Shown here piece after piece: positions 22,746 through 33,845 of a stretch of DNA of 64,000 bases. A program made the translations under genes and the position numbers. The stretch spans positions 40,496,685-40,560,684 of the forward strand of contig OZ038391.1 of NCBI GenBank assembly GCA_964036045.1. Direction: 5' to 3'. How positions within the stretch are numbered: position 1 is the stretch's first letter; the number at the start of each line of letters is the position of its first letter. Below the pieces are notes generated by a model. The model made no database searches and was not told where the DNA came from. It worked only from the letters and a program-made list of their open reading frames with translations. The DNA is from Eutreptiella sp. 'Long Island Sound 2002'. Lineage: Eukaryota > Euglenozoa > Euglenophyceae > Eutreptiales > Eutreptiaceae.

Positions 22746-24730
22746 GGTAGCTCCTCGCAATTGATAGTATTCACGCAAACATACGCCAAGGTCAACACGA
22801 AACGTGGTTGTGTCTCCGTGCCGTCTGGCATTTGCAAGCGGAACTCCGACGTGTTCACTGCGAACTTCACGTGTTTCATCAATAGGTTCCACCAAACCTC
22901 GCGCGGCCTGTACGGCAGAGCCATGAGAACCTTCACCCCTGGTGACTCCAACACTTTGTTGACCAACTGAGGTATGTGCTTGAACGGCGGGAAGACCCAC
23001 CCCGGTGAAAGTAAAGTTAGATTCTGGGAGAAGACATCGATGGTGTAAGCCCCCGGCTGAGGACACGGACTGAAGAACTTGCTGCACACCGCATTGGAAC
23101 TCCTTGACATCCAATCGATTTCCGGCTGAATCCAACTTTTGAACTCCTCCAGGATCCAAGTCAACACGTCCGACGGGAAGGTAGCCTCCGACGGTGTCCA
23201 ACGAAGCCGAGACCAAATGTCCGCCGGATTCACCGAGGTGTGCACGTAAAACGGTTGAATCTCGATGCGATTGGCTTGTGTAAAATTCCACAGTTGGAGA
23301 ATCAATGCGTTGAACCGCGGCTTGCGACCTCCCCACTTGCGGAGATACCAGTAAAGGACCATTGAGTCGGTGAGAAATCGCAGCGTGGTGTCCCTCAGCG
23401 CATACGCTTGAATAGTCAGTAGGGCTCCCCTGAACTCTTTGACGTTTATGTGTTCCTCTCGATTCAGGAACCAACCGAACGCTGCTTGGGCATTCCCTTG
23501 AAGGACTCCGCCCCACGCCAGATCTGACGCGTCCGAGTACATGTCCCTGACGTGACCCATGGAAACTACGAAGGTGCGTCCCTTCCACTGGTGTAACTCG
23601 TCCGCCAGATCCATCAACTGACGTGACACGCGCTCCGGGAGCGCCACGTCTGCCTCCCAGCCAGCCTGGACTGCCACCGCCACGTGCACCGCCAGGGCGT
23701 CGCTGAGGAGTCGGATATGGGGCATGGCGAACAACAAGGAACAGATTCTTCCAAGAACGGAGGCGCATCGCCTCACTGATGGTGTGTGACTGTGTGCCAG
23801 TCTGTTCACGTCCCGAAAAATTGCTTGTAGGCGCTTTGGAGGTACCGCGATGAATCCTTCCCTGAAGTTTAGCATAAAACCAAGCATTATAATTTCTTGA
23901 GACGGCTCCAAACATGATTTTGGGACATTGACCAATATACCCAACCGATGCAAAAGTTGTACCCAAAAACGTGTGTGTTTCAGACATTCACGGTAAGTAT
24001 TGCCAATGATGAGCCAATCGTCCAAGTAGACCCAAACGAGTGCTCCGCGATCGCGCACGGCATTTAAAATTGGTTGCATGAGGCGTTGCCATTCCCGTGG
24101 TGCAACGTTTAATCCAAACGGCAAAACGCACCACCTGTAAAATTCACCGTCGACGTAGACCCCCAAATAAGGTCGATCCCGCGGATGGATACCCATGTGA
24201 AAATAAGCACTTTTCAAGTCAATTTTGCAAGCATACTGACCGGGTCTCAAGAACGGTAAAATGCCCCACAGAGTGACCAAACGAAAATAGGTGGTCTGTA
24301 CAAACTGGTTCACGTTCTTCAAATTGGTGATAGGTCGACGGCCTCCCTCAGGATGTGCCTCGTCTGACGCTTTGTCCACTGCGAACATACTTGCACAACA
24401 CTTAATGTCTTTTCGCTCGACGCGTTCCATGCCACCCTGTTGTACTGCATCCAACACGTGTTTTACCAATTCAGGGTCGGTTACCTCTGCGTGGGAAGAA
24501 CGAGGACGGAAGTCGTCGGTTGGCCGATCCGGATCAAAACCGTCAACCCAATCAAGCTGCAGCCCATTGCGAATCACTGACGCCGCGTATGTGTCCTTCA
24601 ACGCTTCCCATTCATGCAATTGTGCACGACAGCGCAAATAGAGTGGCATGTGGGGATGGATCGGCGGTGGCACGCACACGGCTGGCGCCAATAAATCCTC
24701 TACAGTCAAGCTACTGCTGTGGTCGTTCAT
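22697..24730 (-). CDS. DIRS reverse transcriptase, RNase H and methyltransferase-like protein (ORF2)
   Basis: This 677-residue product copies the element's RNA into DNA. The RT core includes RRPITNLKNVNQF, CKIDLKSAYFHMGIH, FGLNVAPREWQRLM and the catalytic YLDDW (residues about 235-239). RNase H follows with MYSDAS (about 397) and later acidic residues (VKEFRGALL, FLTDSMVLYWYL), ending in NPADIWSR. The C-terminal ~150 residues match the Dam-like methyltransferase region known in DIRS elements: TIDVFSQ, then GWVFPPFKHI (about 575), then ALPYRPREVWW. The usual NPPF/DPPF catalytic motif reads FPPF here, so enzyme activity is doubtful. The start ATG overlaps the gag stop. The tail overlaps the beginning of the recombinase region. 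Confidence 0.92.
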   Translation of the reverse strand: MNDHSSSLTVEDLLAPAVCVPPPIHPHMPLYLRCRAQLHEWEALKDTYAASVIRNGLQLDWVDGFDPDRPTDDFRPRSSHAEVTDPELVKHVLDAVQQGGMERVERKDIKCCASMFAVDKASDEAHPEGGRRPITNLKNVNQFVQTTYFRLVTLWGILPFLRPGQYACKIDLKSAYFHMGIHPRDRPYLGVYVDGEFYRWCVLPFGLNVAPREWQRLMQPILNAVRDRGALVWVYLDDWLIIGNTYRECLKHTRFWVQLLHRLGILVNVPKSCLEPSQEIIMLGFMLNFREGFIAVPPKRLQAIFRDVNRLAHSHTPSVRRCASVLGRICSLLFAMPHIRLLSDALAVHVAVAVQAGWEADVALPERVSRQLMDLADELHQWKGRTFVVSMGHVRDMYSDASDLAWGGVLQGNAQAAFGWFLNREEHINVKEFRGALLTIQAYALRDTTLRFLTDSMVLYWYLRKWGGRKPRFNALILQLWNFTQANRIEIQPFYVHTSVNPADIWSRLRWTPSEATFPSDVLTWILEEFKSWIQPEIDWMSRSSNAVCSKFFSPCPQPGAYTIDVFSQNLTLLSPGWVFPPFKHIPQLVNKVLESPGVKVLMALPYRPREVWWNLLMKHVKFAVNTSEFRLQMPDGTETQPRFVLTLAYVCVNTINCEELPTKRRRLSSMKSGRTP

Positions 24731-25697
24731 CTAACTTGTCGTTACGTGGCACAAATCTTTGGGTGAAACCCTTACCTTTGCCTTTGCCTCCTTTGCCAGA
24801 TCTCCGTGGATCAAAACGACCTCGTGTTGAAAACGAACGGAAAGAACTACGATGCGAGTAAGGGGAGAAACGCGTGCCTCTCAGGTCTTTCTGTAATTTG
24901 TTGCGCGACTGAAGTAGTGACATGTCATCCTTCGAGAGTAACTCTGGTGCAATCGCAGGTTGTTCAAACCGTTTATCTACTGCCACTCGCCGGGAGCTTT
25001 GGATGCTGTAGTCCAACGCACCCAACATTGCAAACAAATGTTCACATAGTACCAATGAAACAGGTGCTTCTGGAGCTACCGTTGTGTCATCTTCGCGTGC
25101 TAAGACTACTCCCAGGACTCGCATGGCGTCTTTTACCTGTTGTTCCCAACGACGCTTCTCTGCGGCCGCTGGATGTTTGTGCGTTGGCGCGTTATTAACA
25201 GCTGCCCTATGGAACTCGTCGAACACTGGAAGGTGCTTCAACATCTTTTTTCTGCGAAACTCGTCTTGCAAAACCTTTCGCTCTTCCAGGAGTGCAGACA
25301 AGCGTGAAGGAAGCGACAGAACCTCATCGCGCCACATGAACGTGGACTCCTTGTCCGACGCGGGGCCAGCGTGGTCCTTGGGACCGCTCAAAGTTTCGCA
25401 TGCCAAGAAGACGTCTTCGCGATGCGACGACGTTCCTGTTCTGCCAATGTCGTCGCCCTTTAAGGTGAGTAAGGCATCACGAACCAAGGCCATCGTGTCT
25501 TTGACAGTGGCCAGTGTTTTCTTTCCTGTAAGTTTGGAATACAGTGACGCTGCCTGCCAAGGACTGAGACCACTCATTGCGCCTTCCTTTGCCAACTGTG
25601 CTGCATGTTCCAACGACTCAGAACTCAGGTTCCACGCCGAATCCGGCAATTTCAGCACGAACTCGTGAAAATCCAGTGTCTCGTTTTCTTCTGTCAT
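24711..25697 (-). CDS. DIRS gag-like protein (ORF1)
   Basis: About 328 residues, counted from the ATG at 25697; the frame is open slightly upstream but without ATG. The N-terminal half is acidic and helical in character. The C-terminus is basic and Gly/Lys/Arg-rich (GKGGKGKGKGF), as expected for a nucleic-acid-binding Gag tail. There is no zinc knuckle, which is usual for DIRS Gag. The stop (TAG, 24711-24713) overlaps the start of the next ORF (ATG at 24730) by 20 bases in another frame, so pol is probably reached by reinitiation or frameshifting. The assignment rests mainly on position and the basic tail. Confidence 0.75.
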   Translation of the reverse strand: MTEENETLDFHEFVLKLPDSAWNLSSESLEHAAQLAKEGAMSGLSPWQAASLYSKLTGKKTLATVKDTMALVRDALLTLKGDDIGRTGTSSHREDVFLACETLSGPKDHAGPASDKESTFMWRDEVLSLPSRLSALLEERKVLQDEFRRKKMLKHLPVFDEFHRAAVNNAPTHKHPAAAEKRRWEQQVKDAMRVLGVVLAREDDTTVAPEAPVSLVLCEHLFAMLGALDYSIQSSRRVAVDKRFEQPAIAPELLSKDDMSLLQSRNKLQKDLRGTRFSPYSHRSSFRSFSTRGRFDPRRSGKGGKGKGKGFTQRFVPRNDKLDERPQQ

Positions 25698-25797
25698 TTT
25701 GTTCAAATGTATATCCTTAAAACATTTTGGATTGCATCAGAAATCAAAGCTCTGGGTACAGCAAATCACTAGTTGAACAACTCAGTGAGCGCGTGAC

Positions 25798-26143
25798 CGG
25801 TTTTAAGAGCATGGGAGGTTAATAGTGGTTGGAGCATGTCAGGAGTACTGATTTTCCAAATTTTTTATTATACTACGGTTTTCTCTGAGATCGTGGACGA
25901 CAGGTCGTAGCTTAGAGGAAAAACACAACTCTAAGGTTTGTAGAGTGTGGGTTCAAACCCCATGGAGGGGGTATTTGAGGTCAAAAATTTCATTTTTCAT
26001 GTATAATACCATTTTTGTGTATATTTTGAGGGTGCCCGTTTCAATGAAAGGTAGCAAAGGGCACCAAAAGAGCAGAAAACAGAGAAAACAAACCGGTTTT
26101 AAGGAGTTGGCCCATATATGGGGATTGTGTAGTGCTAGCTGAG
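25798..26143. repeat. DIRS right inverted terminal repeat
   Basis: This repeat pairs with the left inverted repeat over about 338 bp. Its last 34 bases (26110-26143) recur inverted at 21707-21740. It carries a tRNA-like A-box/B-box pair. Confidence 0.92.
25908..25960 (+). promoter_or_regulatory. tRNA-like A box and B box in right DIRS repeat
   Basis: TAGCTTAGAGG (25908-25918) matches the pol III A-box consensus and GGTTCAAACCC (25950-25960) matches the B box, at tRNA-like spacing. Between them CTCTA and TAGAG can form a 5 bp anticodon-like stem with a 7 base loop. GTGGG and CCCAT can form the T stem. The acceptor stem does not pair, so this is not an intact tRNA gene. The inverted repeat places a second copy at 21395-21447 on the opposite strand. 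Confidence 0.6.
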
Positions 26144-26455
26144 CCAGCAGGGGCAGGGGCAGGGGTAGGGGCAGGGGCAGGGGCAGGGGCTGAGGCAGGG
26201 GCAGGGGCAGGGGCAGCGGCATTGGGAGGTGCAGGGGCAGTGGCAGGGGCAGGGGCAGGGGCAGTTGCAGGGGCAAGGGCAGGGGCAGGCTCTGGGGCAG
26301 GGGCAGAGGCAGGGGCAGTGGCAGTGGCAGGGGCACGAGCAGGGGCAGAGGCAGGGGCAGGGGGGGCAGGGGCAGGGGCAGGGGCAGGGGCCGGGGCAGG
26401 AGCAGGGGCAGGGGTAGGAGCTGGGGTTGTGGCAGGGGCAGGGGCAGTGGCAAGC
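26144..26455 (+). repeat. GGGGCA hexanucleotide array 4
   Basis: Continuation of array 3 on the right side of the DIRS element, same orientation, about 310 bp. Confidence 0.92.
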
Positions 26456-26937
26456 CGGTTACATTTTAGTGCAATCTATGAGGAAACAAGCTTCTGACAA
26501 TCAAGTGTAGGCTTGCATGTAATTGTTGTTCACTAAAAAGGGTCCAAAGTCCTAAGGGGAATCCAAACAAGGCGCAGGGGTGTATGTCACCACGCCTAAC
26601 GAAAAGTTGATGGTGAAGCCGTGCGGTTTCACCAACACAGCCGCCGCCACTGGCACCTACAACACCACCGCCGTGAAATATGATCCAAGAGAAATATGTC
26701 TCCAGTGTTTTGCAGCAATGAGGTAAGAAGGTTTTCAAAAACATTCTTTTTAGGGGGTGTGGCATCTCTTGCAGGGCTGAAAAATAGCGGTTTTCAGGTT
26801 GCTACTTAGCAATTTGTTGCTGTACCTCGATAGGGGTTCAACCGTGGGGAAGCCGTAATGAAAGTGCGCGGTTGAACTCGGTTGAACCACGGTTTCACTT
26901 GGGTAATTCAAGGGTACCTGATCCAAATGAGCACGTA
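26456..26937. other. Unique 480 bp island inside the GGGGCA array, possible exon relic
   Basis: This is AT-richer unique DNA with GGGGCA repeat on both sides. On the + strand about 26560-26720 holds a short frame with ordinary composition (KLMVKPCGFTNTAAATGTY and on to ICLQCFAAM). It is followed by a good donor (AG|GTAAGA) and, about 50 bp later, a T-rich tract ending in TTGCAG. This could be the 3' end of a small gene or a captured exon. The frame is under 60 codons, so confidence is low. Confidence 0.3.
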
Positions 26938-27559
26938 GGGCAGGGGCAGGGGCAGGGGCAGGGGCAGGTGGAGGGGCAGGGGCAGTGTCAGGAGCAGGAG
27001 CCTCGGGAGGGGCAGGGGCAGTGGCAGGGGCAGGGGCAGGGGCTGGGGCAGGGGCTCCGGCATTGGGAGGTGCAGGGGCAGTGGCAGGGGCAGGGGCAGG
27101 GTCAGTTGCTGGGGCAGGGGCTGGGGCAGGGGCAGAGGCATGGTCAGTGGCAGTGGCAGGTGCACGGGCAGGGGCAGAGGCTGGGGCAGGGGGGGCAGGG
27201 GCTGGGGCAGGGTCAGTGGCAGGGGCAGTGGCAGGGGCATGGGCAGTGGGTGGGGCAAGGGCATTGGTAGGGGCTGTGGCAGGGGCAGGGGCAGGGGCAG
27301 GGGCAGGGGCAGGGGCAGGAGTAGTGGCAGGAGCAGGGGCAGTGGCAGGGGCAGGGGCAGGGGCAGGGGCCGGGGCAGGGGCAGGGGCAGGGGCAGGGGC
27401 AGTGGCAGTGGCAGAGGCTGGGGTAGGGGCAGGGGCAGTGGCAGGGGCCGTGGCAGGGGCAGGGGCTGGGGCAGGGGCAGGGGCAGGGGCAGGGGCAGGG
27501 GCACGGGCCGGGGCAGGGGCAGGGGCAGGGGCAGGGGCAGGGGCAGGGGCAGGGGCAGG
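26938..27559 (+). repeat. GGGGCA hexanucleotide array 5
   Basis: About 620 bp of the same hexamer in the same orientation. It passes directly into the 127 bp satellite at about 27560. Confidence 0.93.
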
Positions 27560-29100
27560 GGCTCCAATCCGGGGCGTCTTTTTGTCGCATTCTCTCCGTT
27601 GCCTCGGACGCTCTAGTCCGTGGCACCGGGCTCACCCCCGGACGATCCAGTCCGGGGGCTAGTGCCGTGCTTCATTCTGCCCCGGATGCTCCAATCCGGG
27701 GCGTCTTTTTATCGTATTCTCTCCGTTGCCTCAAACGCTTCAGTCCGTAGCACCAGGTTCACCCCCGGACGATCCAGTCTGGGGGCTCGGGCCGTGCTCC
27801 ACTCCGCCCCGGATGCTCCAATCCTGGGCGTCTCTTTGTCGTATTCTCTCCGTTGCCTCGGACGCTCCAGTCCGTGGCACCAGGTTCACCCCTGGACGAT
27901 CCAGTCCGGGGGCTAGTGCCGTGCTTCATTCCACCCCAGATGCTCCAATCCGGGGCGTCTTTTTATCGTATTCTCTCCGTTGCTTCGAATGCTCCCGTCC
28001 GTGGCACCGGGTTCACCCCCGGACGATCCAGTCCGGGGGCTAGTGCCATGCTTCATTCCGCCCCGGATGCTCCGATCCGGGGCGTCTTTTTATGGTATTC
28101 TCTCCGTTGCCTCGGACGCTCCAGTCTGTGGCACCGGGTTCACCCCCGGACGATCCAGTCCGGGGGCTAGTGCCGTGCTTCATTTCGCCCCGGATGCTCC
28201 AATCCGGGGCGTCTTTTTGTCGCTTTCTCTCCGCTGCCTCGGACGCTCCAGTCCGTGGCACCGGGTTCACCCCCGGACGATCCAGTCCAGGGGCTAGTGC
28301 CGTGCTTCATTCCGCCCCGGATGCTCCAATCCGGGGCGTCTTTTTGTCGTATTCTCTCGGCTGCCTCGGACGCTCCAGTCCGTGGCACCGGGTTCGCCCC
28401 CGGACGATCCAGTCCGGGGGCTAGTGCCGTGCTCCACTCCGCCCCGGATGCTCCAATCCGGGGCGTCTTTTTCTCGTATTCTCTCCGTTGCCTCGGACGC
28501 ATCAGTCCGTGGCACCGGGTTCACCCCCGGACGATCCAGTCTGGCGGCTAGTGCCGTGCTTCATTCTGCCCCGGATGCTCCAATCCGGGGCATATTTTTG
28601 TCGTATTCTCTCCGTTGCCTCGGCCGCTCCAGTCCGTGGCACCGGGTTCACCCCCGGACCATCCAGTCCGGGGGCTAGTGCCGTGCTTCATTCCGCCCCG
28701 GATGCTCCAATCCGGGGCGTTCCTTTATCGTACTCTCTCCGTTGCCTCGGACGCTCCAGTCTGTGGCACCGGGTTCACCCCCAGACGATCCAGTCCGGGG
28801 GCTAGTGCCGTGCTTCATTCCGCCCCGGATGCTCCAATCCGGGGCGTTCCTTTATCGTACTCTCTCCGTTGCCTCGGACGCTCCAGTCTGTGGCACCGGG
28901 TTCACCCCCAGACGATCCAGTCCGGGGGCTTGTGCCGTGCTTCATTCCGCCCCGGATGCTCCAATCCGGGGTGTCTTTGTGTCGTATTCTCTCCGTTGCC
29001 TCAGACGCTCCAGTCCGTGGCACCGGGTTCACCCCCGGACGATCCAGTCCGGGGGCTCGGGCCGCGCTCCACGCCGCCCCGGATGCTCCAATCCGGGGTG
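27560..29100 (+). repeat. 127 bp satellite, about 12 copies, three hairpins per unit
   Basis: Frames and landmarks repeat every 127 bp (for example at 27726, 27853, 27980 and 28615, 28742, 28869). Each unit holds three related inverted repeats: CCCCGGAT/ATCCGGGG with loop GCTCCA, CCCCGGAC/GTCCGGGG with loop GATCCA, and CCTCGGAC/GTCCGTGG with loop GCTCCA. They are separated by conserved spacers such as GTCGTATTCTCTCCGTTG and CACCGGGTTCAC. Frames of about 98-135 codons starting in each unit are repeat products. Confidence 0.95.
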
Positions 29101-29660
29101 TCATGTATCTTTCTCTCTTTGCTGTCTTCAGTGTTCGGCTGTCTTGTAGCCGGCAGGGGTTTGGTACCCTGCTGGGCGCACACACGTCCATCCGGACGGC
29201 GGCTGTTGCGCTGTGGGGACTGCGGGGCTTGGACTTGTTCTTGGCGGCTTGTTCGTCGTCGGGTGTGGGTGTTTGCCGTGGTGGTTTCGTGTTTTGTGCC
29301 GTGGTGCGTGCTGGCGTGTGGTGCTTCGTGTGTGCCCTGCCTGGCCTGCGTGTGGCGCGCGCTCCTTGCCCGGGCGTGCTGTCGCGCAGGCACGGGGACA
29401 CTCCCTCTCTCTGGGGGGCCCGTTTGGCTCCATGGCGGGCCTTGTTGGCGCCCGGCTGTGGCCCGGCGCGCGGCAGTGGGGTGTGTGTTCGTTGGGGGGG
29501 GGGGGGTGGTTCCTCTCCCCTCGCCTTCCGCGCCTTGTCCCTCTGTCCCTTTTCGCCGGCCTGCCCTGCCTGCCTACCCTCTTCGTACCCACTGGGTTGG
29601 CCTTGGCTGGACGGTTGGTCTTGGTGGTCTGACTTGGTCGTGTGGTGCGCCGTGCCGCGT
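29101..29660. other. Spacer between the 127 bp and 65 bp arrays
   Basis: G/T-rich on the + strand with a G run near 29495. A long frame passes through from the flanking repeats without a recognisable domain. I see no gene. Confidence 0.4.
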
Positions 29661-29665
29661 GTACG

Positions 29666-31075
29666 GTGTCCTGGGCCTCCTGGCTCCTGTTCACCGGCGT
29701 GCATGCCCTGTGTGTGGTGTTGCGTGTGCGGTGTCCTGGGCCGCTTGGCTCCTGTTCACCGGTGTGCGCGCTCCGCGTGTGGTTTTGCGTGTACGGTGTC
29801 CTGGGCCTCCTGGCTCCTGTTCACCGGTGTGCACGCCCTGTGTGTGGTGTTGCGTGTACGGTGTCCTTGGCCTCCTCGCTCCTGTTCACCGGTGTGCGCG
29901 CTCTGTCTGTGCTGTTGTGTGCACGGTGTCCTGGGTCGCTTGGCTCCTGTTCACCGGTGTGCGCGCTCTGTGTGTGGTGTTGTGTGTACAGTGTCCTGGG
30001 CCTCCTGGCTCCTGTTCACCGGTGGCACGCTCTGTGTGTGGTGTTGTGTGTACGGTGTCCTGGGCCTCCTTGCTCCTGTTCACCGGTGTGCACGCTCTGT
30101 GTGTGGTGTTGCGTGTACGGTGTCCTGGGCCTCCTTGCTCCTGTTCACCGGTGTGCACGCTCTGTGTGTGGTGTTGCGTGTACGGTGTCCTGGGCCTCCT
30201 GACTCCTGTTCACCGGCGTGCACGTTCTGTGTGTGCCGTTGCGTCTACGGTGTCCTGGGCCTCCTGGCTCCTGTTCACCGGTGTGCACGCCCTGTGTGTG
30301 GTGTTGTGGGTGCGGTGTCTTGGGTCGCTTGGCTCCTGTTCACCGGCCTCTACGCTCTGTGTGCGGTGGTGTGTGCGCGGTGTCTTGGGCCGCTTGGCTC
30401 CTGTGCACCGGTGTGCCTGCTTGGGTGTGCTGTGTCCTGTGTACGGTGTCCTGGGCCCCTTGGCTCCGGTTCACCGGTGTGCACGCTCTGTGTGCGGTGT
30501 CGTGTGCGTGGTCTCCTGGGCCTTTTGGCCCCTTTTTGCTGGTGTGCTCGTGTGGTGTGTGTTGTGTTGCGTGTGTGGTGTCCTGGGACACTTGGTTCGT
30601 GTTCTCCGGTGTTGCGGTGTGCTGCGGTGTGTGTGGTGTTCGGTGTGCGGTGTTGCGTGTGCGGTGTCCTGGGCCTCCTGGCCCCTGTTCACCGGTGCGC
30701 ACGCCCGGTGTGTGGTGTTGTGTGGGCGGTGTCCTGGGCCGCTTGGCTCCTGTTCACCGGTGTGCTTGTGCGTCGTGTTGTGTGGTGTGTTTGGTGTCCT
30801 GGGCCTCTTGGCTCCCAGTCACCGGTGTGCCTGTGTTGTGTGTTGCGTGGTTTGTGCGGTGTCCCGGGCCACTTGGCTCCCGTTCACCGGTGTGGTCGTG
30901 TGGCGTGCACGGTGTCCCCGGCCTGTTCACGGCGTGCTGTGTGCTTGTTCGGTGTGTTGTGTGGTGTGCACGGTGTCCCCGGCCACGTGGCTCCTGTTCA
31001 CCGGTGTGCTTGCTCGGTGTGTTGCTTGGTGTGTGTGGTGTGGGTGTGGGTGTGTGCTCGCGTGTGCCATACCGT
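29666..31075 (+). repeat. 65 bp tandem array, about 20 units
   Basis: GTGTCCTGGGCC recurs at 29666, 29731, 29796, 29861 and 29926, exactly 65 bp apart. Each unit also contains CTCCTGTTCACCGGTGTGC. The right half (after about 30400) is more diverged and has length variants. Because 65 is not a multiple of three, several frames read the same peptide cycle, which gives the spurious 885 and 815 codon frames. Confidence 0.9.
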
Positions 31076-31079
31076 CCTC

Positions 31080-31868
31080 GTTGCATTTTTCGTCGCGCCC
31101 AAGAGTAGGCGCCGTCGGTTTATTCATGGCTCAGACACCGTGGGGAACACCGCAGCGAACTCGCCACTGGCATTCCGGCCAACAAGGCGTCCGGCATCCT
31201 ACGGAGTCTTACTTATTCTTCCCGTCGTGGACTCTTTGTTTTTGGCGACGCCCAAGAGTAAGCGTGTCTTAATGCATGCATGGTGGTGTATGCTATTTAC
31301 TCGTTGGTTTGTGTAGTCTTTGTATTTTGCGACGCCCAAGAGTAGGCGTGTTTGTTTAATGCATTCATGACATGCTACTTACCCTTTATGTCTTGGACTC
31401 TTTGTTTTTTGCGACGCCAAAGAGTAAGCGTGTCTTAATGCATGCATGGCGGCATATGCTACTCACTCGTTGGTTTGCGTTCTCTCTGTATTTTGCGACG
31501 CCCAAGAGTAGGCGTGTTTGCTTAATGCATTCATGCCATGTTACGTGTTCTTTTTGTCATGGACTCTTTGTTTTTTGCGACGCCCAAGAGTAAGCGTGTC
31601 TTAATGCATGCATGGCGGCTTTTGCTACTTACTCGTTGGTTTGTGGACTCTTTGTATTTTGCGACGCCAAAGAGTAGGCGTGTTTGCTTAATGCATTCAT
31701 GTCATGCTACTTATCCTTTATGTCTTGGACTCTTTGTTTTTTGCGACGCCCAAGAGTAAGCGTGTCTTAATGCATGCATGGCGGCTTATGCTACTTACTT
31801 GTTGGTTTGTGCACTCTTTGTATTTTGCGACGCCCAAGAGTAGGCGTGCTTGCTTAATGCATTCGTGA
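31080..31868 (+). repeat. ~165-170 bp tandem repeat with alternating half-units
   Basis: Two half-units alternate. One carries GCGACGCCCAAGAGTAAGCGTG followed by AATGCATGCATGG. The other carries the same core with AGTAGGCGTG followed by AATGCATTCATG. The period of the pair is about 165-170 bp (for example 31406, 31570 and 31739). The core can form a short stem, ACGCC with GGCGT. A related core occurs again at about 32010. Confidence 0.88.
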
Positions 31869-31872
31869 CATG

Positions 31873-32202
<330 letters not shown>

Positions 32203-32530
32203 TTGCCGCTTTGCGCCTGACAGAGAACCCTTGCTTTCTGCTTGTTGCGATGCTGCTGCGTTGCTGTGCCTTGCCCCCTTATCCCCGGCGAACAAACGGG
32301 CCAGAGCCCGTCGCCGTTGCTAATGCTAACGCTATGCAGTTGCCACTGCCCCAAAAGTCTGGTTGACCGGTATCCCCGGTCCTCTGGGTCCTCCGTCATG
32401 CTGTGGGCAACCTCAGGCAGCCCTGGGACGCACGGGATCGAGCGAGGCAGGAACCACCTGTCGGCGCGAGATGCCCGGTAACTCCAGTAGACGGCATGAT
32501 AAGTGGTTATGACTATGACTATGACTATAT
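32203..32530 (+). repeat. Dispersed repeat, copy 2
   Basis: Near-identical to 3495-3828, with the same TATGAC-type units and TA tail. Here the tail runs into a long TA microsatellite. Confidence 0.75.

Positions 32531-33845
<1,315 letters not shown>

Larger units (their letters stand above)
21169..26143 (-). mobile_element. DIRS-type retroelement, structurally complete
   Basis: This ~5.0 kb element is coded on the minus strand (5' end at 26143, 3' end at 21169). It has inverted terminal repeats, an internal complementary region (21629-21740) and three overlapping coding regions in DIRS order: gag-like, RT-RNaseH-methyltransferase-like, tyrosine recombinase. It sits inside a GGGGCA array on both sides with no visible target-site duplication, as expected for elements integrated by a tyrosine recombinase through a circular intermediate. 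AT-richer base composition marks it off sharply from the surrounding G-rich repeat. The recombinase frame is broken or shifted near 22440-22459, so autonomous activity of this copy is uncertain. Confidence 0.93.

Noticed and set aside
25890-25975. Intact tRNA gene in the DIRS repeat
   Set aside because: A and B boxes and inner arms are present but the acceptor stem does not pair, so I list it as tRNA-like only.
29666-31075. Regularly spaced repeats resembling a CRISPR array
   Set aside because: The whole 65 bp unit is conserved, with no unique spacers, no leader and no cas genes, and the context is eukaryotic.
28615-31316. 885- and 815-codon frames over the 127 bp and 65 bp arrays
   Set aside because: They cross two unrelated satellites and a spacer in two frames at once with no domain.
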